From Bacteroidales bacterium UBA3388 (GTDB taxonomy: Bacteria; Bacteroidota; Bacteroidia; Bacteroidales; P3), in assembly GCA_002358855.1 (NCBI GenBank), contig DEPQ01000006.1, positions 1 through 11,084 of the forward strand: a DNA stretch of 11,084 nucleotides, written 5' to 3'. Below are positions 6,098-11,084 of this stretch, piece after piece. Position numbers and translations under genes: made by a program. Position 1 is the first letter of the stretch, and each line of letters opens with the position of its first letter. The notes beneath the pieces are model-generated. The model did not search any database, was not told the origin of the DNA, and saw only the letters and a program-made list of their open reading frames with translations.

Positions 6098-6937
6098 TTA
6101 ACTCTGCAAATTTACATTTTTTTTCTTTGATTTATCAAATTTTTTCTTTGAAATTTCTATCTCACCTTCGAAAACACTGTTTGCAGTGCCTATTAGATAA
6201 ACTTCAGATAAAGAATTGTCAGAGTCTTTCTCAAATTCTACTTGCAAATCTCCACCTTTGGCAGATATGTTTATGGTGTGCTTACCGTTTTTTAATCCTT
6301 TTTCTATGCTATATGTAAGAGCAGCGGCACAAATGCCTGTTCCGCAAGCAAGGGTTTCATCTTCTACTCCTCTCTCGTAAGTACGGATTCTGATATTGTT
6401 TAGAGATATTTCTTCCACAAAGTTTACGTTGCAACCATTGTAATGTGAAAATCTCTCATCATAGCGAATGCTTCTACCTTTTTCTATTATGTTGATTTTG
6501 TTTAGGTCTTCTTCAAAAACAACAAAGTGAGATGTACCTGTATTTATGTAAAATCCGTCTTCAAATCTTTGCAATAGGGTAGGGTTTACCATTTTCAAAC
6601 TGATGATATCGTTATTGATTGTTGCAAAGTGAAGACCGTCAGGTGCAATAAAAGAACAAGAATCGTAGATTACTCCTTTGTCTGAGGCAAACTTAACGAT
6701 GCTTCTTCCGCCGTTGCCACACATCATTCCGCCACTGCCGTCAGGGTTGAAAAACTGCATAGAAAAATCTGCTTTATCGCTATTGCCAAAAATAATCAAG
6801 CCATCGCTTCCAATTCCAAAGTGTCTATGGCATAGGAATTGTATGTCTTTTTTTTCTAAGACAAGGTTTTCTTCTCTTGCGTCAATGATTATGAAGTCGT
6901 TACCTGTTGCTTGGTATTTGTAGAATTTTATTTTCAT
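6098..6937 (-). CDS. dapF: Diaminopimelate epimerase
   Basis: This 279-residue cytoplasmic enzyme interconverts LL- and meso-diaminopimelate, giving the cross-linking residue of peptidoglycan and the precursor of lysine. It has the standard two-lobed DapF length. ATGNDFIIID lies at residues 10-19. The first catalytic cysteine is Cys73 in MMCGNGGRS (71-79) and the second is Cys198 in ETLACGTG (194-201). GCNVNFVE (168-175) and RTYERGVEDE (185-194) are further family blocks. The last 15 or so residues (KKKFDKSKKKNVNLQS) are a lysine-rich tail beyond the usual fold. The ATG overlaps the stop codon of the upstream outer-membrane gene in ATGA (6934-6937), which suggests coupled translation and fixes the start. 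No other lysine-biosynthesis gene is nearby. Confidence 0.96.
   Translation of the reverse strand: MKIKFYKYQATGNDFIIIDAREENLVLEKKDIQFLCHRHFGIGSDGLIIFGNSDKADFSMQFFNPDGSGGMMCGNGGRSIVKFASDKGVIYDSCSFIAPDGLHFATINNDIISLKMVNPTLLQRFEDGFYINTGTSHFVVFEEDLNKINIIEKGRSIRYDERFSHYNGCNVNFVEEISLNNIRIRTYERGVEDETLACGTGICAAALTYSIEKGLKNGKHTINISAKGGDLQVEFEKDSDNSLSEVYLIGTANSVFEGEIEISKKKFDKSKKKNVNLQS
6107..6139 (-). promoter_or_regulatory. Putative promoter for the small lipoprotein gene, inside the 3' end of dapF
   Basis: On the minus strand a -33 TTTG (complement of 6136-6139) is followed after 21 bp by TAAATTTG (complement of 6107-6114), a full TAnnTTTG -7 box. Spacing and motif both match the Bacteroidota consensus. 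The -7 box lies 39 bp before the lipoprotein ATG. The site is inside the lysine-rich tail codons of dapF, where AT-rich sequence makes chance matches possible. Confidence 0.55.
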
Positions 6938-8106
6938 TTAGAAGAAAATCTATATAATAATGAAACTCCAAGTCTGTAATTGCCTATTCTTTCTTTGCAA
7001 ATTTCGTCTTGATATTTTACATTTGTGTATTCAAGAGTTAGTGTGAAGAACAAGTCTTTGTTAAGGAAGAAATCTACTCTTGGTGCTATGCGGTAAAGGT
7101 TTTCAACACCCATTCCCGAACCGAATAGATTTTCTTGCTTTCTGTCAAAATCGTGTGTTGCTCCTGCTATAAAAAGAGCGGGAGTTATTTTGCCAAGACT
7201 ATAAGATAAATCACACCAAAGTGAGTTTACTGTTGTTGGAGTGTAGTTTCCATCAAATTCGTAAAAACCTCCAACCATACAATAGTCGTTTAGATTTCCT
7301 CCGCTTATTGCTTGCATTTTAAGGTTTAATGCTTGGTTTTTGTAATTCAAAAATGCTGTGTATGCAAACGAAGAAACTGTGGCGTCTTTGTCTTTGTTTG
7401 GTTTTAGTTCTTTGTATTCTGCTCCAACGCCTGCAAATAAATGATTTGTTTTTACTTGAAGTTGAAGATTTAATTCGGGAATTGAAGCAAAACTTTGTTG
7501 TCTGTAATCTCTTGTTCCATTAAGTCCAATTGATGCGTAGTCTCTTTGCCAACCTGCTGAAGCGACTACGTTAAGTATTTTAATAGGAGAGTAGTCTAAT
7601 CTTATGTGATTTAGTCGTGAAAATGGGTGAAATGGTGCTCCGTTGTTCAAATCCTGCATTGCAGGCATCATTTCGGGAACACAAAACGCACTCCAACCGT
7701 GTCCCATTGTAAGACTTAATTCGTCCCAACTCATCTTTACATTTGCTTGTCTTAGACGTAAAAGGTGCATATTAGCATCGCTTTGTCCTGTGAAGTCGGT
7801 TTCTAAATTACCTACTACTTTTGCTCCAAGAATATCTGAAAGGAAAATTCTTGCTCCAAAACGTGATGCTGCGGCAGAGAAGTTTTGGTTAGTATTTTGG
7901 TTTTTGTCTTTACCATTTTCATCATAAATTGCAGGTTTTGGATAAAGCGACAACTGCCCATCGCGTGCTTCTACAATTTCATGAGAGTTTATGAAATATT
8001 GTGGACTAACCCAACCATAGAATTCAAAACCGAATTTCTTTTCTTGTGAAAAAAGGTTTGAGAATAGGCAAACTAAACTCAAACCTAAAATGATTTTTTT
8101 CTTCAT
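6934..8106 (-). CDS. Outer-membrane beta-barrel (porin-like) protein
   Basis: This 390-residue protein has a Sec signal peptide (MKKKIILGLSLVCLFSNLFS, cleavage before Gln21). It starts its mature part with FGFEFYGWVSPQYFINSHE, a typical first barrel strand. The rest is built of alternating amphipathic strands with aromatic girdle residues, for example AKVVGNLETDF, LRLRQANVKMSW and RLNHIRLDYS. It ends in a strand closing with YRF (385-387) followed by SSK, so the usual terminal phenylalanine is three residues from the end. The features fit a 14- to 18-strand porin-like protein. I cannot assign a substrate, and it might be a structural or DcaP-like porin. It lies 12 bp after the Mpv17-like gene and overlaps dapF by 4 bp, so it is part of an envelope operon. 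Confidence 0.78.
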   Translation of the reverse strand: MKKKIILGLSLVCLFSNLFSQEKKFGFEFYGWVSPQYFINSHEIVEARDGQLSLYPKPAIYDENGKDKNQNTNQNFSAAASRFGARIFLSDILGAKVVGNLETDFTGQSDANMHLLRLRQANVKMSWDELSLTMGHGWSAFCVPEMMPAMQDLNNGAPFHPFSRLNHIRLDYSPIKILNVVASAGWQRDYASIGLNGTRDYRQQSFASIPELNLQLQVKTNHLFAGVGAEYKELKPNKDKDATVSSFAYTAFLNYKNQALNLKMQAISGGNLNDYCMVGGFYEFDGNYTPTTVNSLWCDLSYSLGKITPALFIAGATHDFDRKQENLFGSGMGVENLYRIAPRVDFFLNKDLFFTLTLEYTNVKYQDEICKERIGNYRLGVSLLYRFSSK

Positions 8107-8118
8107 TTAAAAATCTTA

Positions 8119-8817
8119 TTATTTCTTTTTCAAATTTGCTATTGATAAAATAACTCCAAGTGCTACTCCTAATAAGGCAGCAAATAATACTCTGTATTCT
8201 GAAGGAAGTAAGAATGTGATTGTGTGTGCAGGATACCAGAATAATGGAATGGTTTTCTTGAATACAAATCCCCATTGCACTTTCCAATTAAGGTTTGCTA
8301 TTATGTTTCCAAATGGAATAGGAGAGAAGAAACCTTTTAGTGTTCCTCCTGTTTGAAGAATATGAGCATCTGTAACTTTATGTACAGTCATAAACATAGG
8401 AGCGAAGAAAGTATTCATTAAAACCGAAACTGTTACGGCGTAAATCAATTGAACTCCAAAACTTTCCATTCCAATAGTTAGCGGATTTATCGCTAAACCG
8501 AAATATCCAAGTACTTTGAAACTACCTGCTGAGAAAACTGTCATTGCAATTGTGATTCCAACTCCAAGTATTCCCCAAACAAATGCTCTTGGTAGTATTC
8601 CAAATCCTTTTTCAGAGTAAACTCCTTTACTGATTCTTAATCCAATACATTCTCCTGCTGTTGCAAGAATTGCAAACTTAAAGAATGCTAAAACCATATA
8701 GCGCCAATCTTTTGCACTTGACCACGACATAAACCAATTGTTAATAGGTTCTACAAAAATAAATGCTCCTACAACAATAAGGGTTACTAAAATAAATATT
8801 AAATCTTGTTTTTTCAT
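8119..8817 (-). CDS. Integral membrane protein with an Mpv17/PMP22-like C-terminus
   Basis: This 232-residue inner-membrane protein has about five hydrophobic segments: residues 5-23, 40-60, 79-98, 116-143 and 208-227. The C-terminal stretch FWYPAHTITFLLPSEYRVLF (193-212) resembles the eukaryotic Mpv17/PMP22 signature, in which a WP motif is followed by NF, VP and R at similar spacing before a last hydrophobic segment ending near LS. The segment around 123-145 (QLIYAVTVSVLMNTFFAPMF) also resembles the family's Q...P region. This is a judgement by eye and the homology is remote. Eukaryotic members are small channels or pores of organelle membranes; nothing here shows what the bacterial protein carries. 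It is 9 bp after the small coiled-coil gene and 12 bp before the porin-like gene, so a role in the envelope is plausible. Confidence 0.72.
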   Translation of the reverse strand: MKKQDLIFILVTLIVVGAFIFVEPINNWFMSWSSAKDWRYMVLAFFKFAILATAGECIGLRISKGVYSEKGFGILPRAFVWGILGVGITIAMTVFSAGSFKVLGYFGLAINPLTIGMESFGVQLIYAVTVSVLMNTFFAPMFMTVHKVTDAHILQTGGTLKGFFSPIPFGNIIANLNWKVQWGFVFKKTIPLFWYPAHTITFLLPSEYRVLFAALLGVALGVILSIANLKKK

Positions 8818-8826
8818 TTTTCTTTC

Positions 8827-9096
8827 TTAGTTTTGTTCTATTAAGTTAGTGTTTTGATTTTCTATTTCTTTGATTTTTGCTTTGCATTCAGCGAGTTCTT
8901 TTTGACAAAGGTTTATTCTCTTTACTAATCCTGCAATTAAAATTAGCAAATAAATCATTACGCAAACAATTACAATACTTGCAATCCAAAACTTATAGTC
9001 TGAAATTCCACTTTCGTATTGAATTGCACACATTGCAATGACTAACAAGGTTGCCAAAGTTCCTCTGAATACGCTGTTTGAGAATATTTTTTTCAT
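8827..9096 (-). CDS. Small two-helix membrane protein with C-terminal coiled coil
   Basis: I do not recognise a family for this 89-residue protein. It has two hydrophobic segments, residues 11-26 and 36-57, separated by a short SGISDYKF turn. These are followed by a charged helix (LCQKELAECKAKIKEIENQN) with heptad-like spacing that may form a coiled coil. The basic KRI after the second segment suggests that the C-terminus faces the cytoplasm. It lies 17 bp after the DUF2723 gene and 9 bp before the Mpv17-like gene, so it is probably made together with them. It could be a small partner or assembly factor of one of these membrane proteins, but nothing in the sequence says which. Confidence 0.72.
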   Translation of the reverse strand: MKKIFSNSVFRGTLATLLVIAMCAIQYESGISDYKFWIASIVIVCVMIYLLILIAGLVKRINLCQKELAECKAKIKEIENQNTNLIEQN

Positions 9097-9113
9097 TTCT
9101 TTATGCTTTTTAT

Positions 9114-11084
9114 TTATTGTGCTGTTGCCAATGAATTTAACAAAGATTGAATTTTTGGATTTGCCAATAATACTTGTTGAACCTTTGTAAGTGAATTAGC
9201 ATTTGCTACATTGTTGATAAATTCAAATATTCTTCCTGTTTGATTTATTACCTCTTGTTCATTGGTTGAAAGAACGTTTTTGTCTAATTCTTCAATCAAA
9301 ACTAATAATTCACTCTCTGCTCTTGCTCTGTCAGAAGAAAGAATGCCTGCTGCTTGATTTAGTCTTGCTACATAAGAGTTTAACAATCCTCCAACACGTC
9401 TATAACTGATTATTTCAGCGACTTGAGGAATAGATTTTGCTAAATCTAATTCTGTTTTAAGACCATAGTTTTCTGCAACCTCGCCCAATTCTGCTAAGAT
9501 GTAGATTGAAAGTTGTTTTTCGCCTTCAACACAAGATGCTTTCTTTCCTTTGAATTGATTTAGGTAATTAACGTAAGAAATATAGTAAGAGATGATTTTG
9601 TTTAATACTTCTTGACCTTTTTTTATTTCACCTGCTTTTAGGTAAACCTCTGCAAGTGCGATGTCATAACGGTCAAAGGTTAGTTTAGAATTAGGAAACT
9701 CTTTAACTGCTTTGTCTAATACGTTTATCGCTTTTTGCTTTTGTCCGTTTTCTACAAGATAGTTTGCAAGAATTGAGAAGTTGCCTCTCATATTCTTTGA
9801 ATTGTTTACACTAACTGCTTCTTCCAAATAAACATCTTCTTGATTTACTCCTCCCCATTGGAATTTCTCTGTGAAAAGTTTGTAAGTTTTGTCCATATCA
9901 AAACCTCCGCCTGTTGGATAAGGCATAATTCTATAAACAATTCCTTCTTGTCTTATGTAGTTTTGAATATTAGGGAAAACTTTTGCTAAATAACGAGGAT
10001 TCATAACGTAAATTGGACGTTCAAAATGATTTGTTCCCAAAATATCAAGAAGCATCAATTCGTTTCTAATAAGTTGTTCATAGTGATATTCTTGTGGAAT
10101 ATTGATTTCAAATTCAACTCTACCTTCCTCAGAATCTACAAGTTCTTTTGGATAAATGCCTTGTGCTGCTACTTTTGCTTTATCAAAAGAAATATAGAAT
10201 CTATTTGTTGGAAGAACTTTTATAGAATCTCCGTTGTTGTCAAAAGTTGTTGTGTTAGGATTTGTTTTTAATTCTTCAAGTACGCTTGTTATTTCTCTAT
10301 AAGGTTCGTTGCTTGGAGTAACTAATGAAACGTCTAAATCCATTCCATAGAATTTTTTATCTAATGTAAATGGTAGTTTTTCAGACTTATACACTTTGTT
10401 GTAAAGTTGTTCGATATACCAATGCATTCCCGATAAGGTGTAGTTCAAAACACGAACATCTGTACGTATTCCCTCAACTTCTTGTGCATACCAAAGAGGG
10501 AAAGTGTCGTTGTCTCCAAAGGTTATAAGGATTGCGTCTTTTTCACAACTTTCAAGGTAGTTTCTTGCATATTCTCTTGCCATGTATCTACCGCTACGGT
10601 CATGGTCGTCCCATTCTTCTGATGCCATAAGTACAGGAACGGCAAACAAACATATAACTCCAAGAATACCTGCACGAACTGAGTCAGGAATTTTCTTAAT
10701 TTTCTTAGTCCATTCGTAAAGTGCATAAACTCCAAGTCCTATCCAAATAGCAAATGCGTAGAACGAACCTGCGTATGCGTAATCTCTTTCTCTTGGTTGA
10801 GCAGGAGGTTGATTAAGGTAAAGAACTATTGCTAAACCTGTCATAAAGAAAAGTAAGAACACAATAAATGAGTCTTTTGGAGATTTTCTTATGTGGAAAA
10901 TTAACCCTGCTAAACCTAATAATAATGGTAAACAGAAGAGTTTGTTCTTTCCTGCGTTGTTTGCTAAATCAACAGGTAGGTTATCTTGAGGTCCAAGACG
11001 CATTTCGTCTATGAAATCAATACCTGTAATCCAGTTTCCATGCAAAAGGTCTTTCTTTCCGTTGCTTACATTTGTTGGTTCATT
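9114..11084 (-). CDS. DUF2723 (TMEM260-like) membrane protein, C-terminal part (partial)
   Basis: The reading frame is open to the right edge, giving 656 residues; the true start lies outside the window. A TTG or internal start near 11045 is unlikely, because the frame continues upstream. Bacteroidota DUF2723 proteins run to about 1000 residues or more, so roughly the first third is missing. Four membrane segments are visible at about residues 50-65, 72-90, 103-123 and 136-154. PRERDYAY (97-104) and FGDNDTFPLWYAQEVEGIRT (189-208) are the family's strong conserved blocks. The long C-terminal part is soluble and helical, with TPR-like repeats around 440-510 (LANYLVENGQKQKAINVLDK and following). 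The family is related to TMEM260, a eukaryotic protein O-mannosyltransferase, so a glycosyltransferase role at the envelope is likely but not shown. It heads the visible part of the envelope cluster. Confidence 0.88.
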   Translation of the reverse strand, partial: NEPTNVSNGKKDLLHGNWITGIDFIDEMRLGPQDNLPVDLANNAGKNKLFCLPLLLGLAGLIFHIRKSPKDSFIVFLLFFMTGLAIVLYLNQPPAQPRERDYAYAGSFYAFAIWIGLGVYALYEWTKKIKKIPDSVRAGILGVICLFAVPVLMASEEWDDHDRSGRYMAREYARNYLESCEKDAILITFGDNDTFPLWYAQEVEGIRTDVRVLNYTLSGMHWYIEQLYNKVYKSEKLPFTLDKKFYGMDLDVSLVTPSNEPYREITSVLEELKTNPNTTTFDNNGDSIKVLPTNRFYISFDKAKVAAQGIYPKELVDSEEGRVEFEINIPQEYHYEQLIRNELMLLDILGTNHFERPIYVMNPRYLAKVFPNIQNYIRQEGIVYRIMPYPTGGGFDMDKTYKLFTEKFQWGGVNQEDVYLEEAVSVNNSKNMRGNFSILANYLVENGQKQKAINVLDKAVKEFPNSKLTFDRYDIALAEVYLKAGEIKKGQEVLNKIISYYISYVNYLNQFKGKKASCVEGEKQLSIYILAELGEVAENYGLKTELDLAKSIPQVAEIISYRRVGGLLNSYVARLNQAAGILSSDRARAESELLVLIEELDKNVLSTNEQEVINQTGRIFEFINNVANANSLTKVQQVLLANPKIQSLLNSLATAQ

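Noticed and set aside
5860..6318. 152-codon plus-strand frame across the lipoprotein and dapF genes
   Set aside because: It crosses two well-supported genes on the other strand, and its Leu/Phe/Cys-rich product is typical of antisense reading of AT-rich genes.
11043..11045. TTG as the start codon of the DUF2723 gene
   Set aside because: The frame stays open for 13 more codons to the edge, and the family's N-terminal membrane region is missing, so the gene is truncated by the window rather than starting here.

Overview
The window is AT-rich and looks like an anaerobic, fermentative member of the Bacteroidota, probably Bacteroidales. Three things point there. Putative promoters carry the TAnnTTTG -7 box typical of that phylum. 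Ribosome-binding regions are A-rich and lack a Shine-Dalgarno sequence. The gene set includes a DUF2723/TMEM260-type membrane protein with a PRERDYAY core, and signal-peptide-bearing outer-membrane and lipoproteins. The genus cannot be named from the sequence.

Left region (1-1175, minus strand): three closely spaced genes of lysine fermentation, read right to left. They are a CoA-transferase alpha subunit (atoD/ctfA type), 3-aminobutyryl-CoA ammonia lyase (kal) and the first 37 codons of the 3-keto-5-aminohexanoate cleavage enzyme (kce), which runs off the left edge. The cleavage enzyme makes 3-aminobutyryl-CoA, the lyase removes ammonia to give crotonyl-CoA, and the CoA-transferase moves CoA between butyryl-CoA and acetoacetate.

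Intergenic region (1176-1359): a divergent control region. It has a -7 box facing each way, a 7-bp inverted repeat over the minus-strand -7 box, and a 21-bp-period direct repeat between the two promoters.

Middle region (1360-5636, plus strand): an AMP-forming long-chain acyl-CoA synthetase-like enzyme, a small secreted protein of unknown function, and a fused ADP-forming acetate/acyl-CoA ligase that can make ATP from acyl-CoA. Short gaps and no visible internal promoter suggest one transcript. Together with the lysine genes, this makes the left half a block of acyl-CoA chemistry. A strong bidirectional terminator (5656-5689) separates it from the convergent genes on the right.

Right region (5717-11084, minus strand): a cell-envelope cluster. 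In transcription order it holds the C-terminal 656 residues of a DUF2723 membrane protein (start outside the window), a small two-helix membrane protein with a coiled coil, a 232-residue membrane protein with an Mpv17/PMP22-like C-terminus, an outer-membrane beta-barrel protein, diaminopimelate epimerase (dapF, overlapping the barrel gene by 4 bp) and a small lipoprotein that appears to have its own promoter inside the end of dapF.

No rRNA, tRNA, CRISPR array, insertion sequence or phage gene was seen. I see no clearly new multi-gene system. The points most worth following are the repeat-bearing divergent control region, the unlinked CoA-transferase subunit, the unusual adenylation motifs of the synthetase, and the Mpv17-like bacterial membrane protein.
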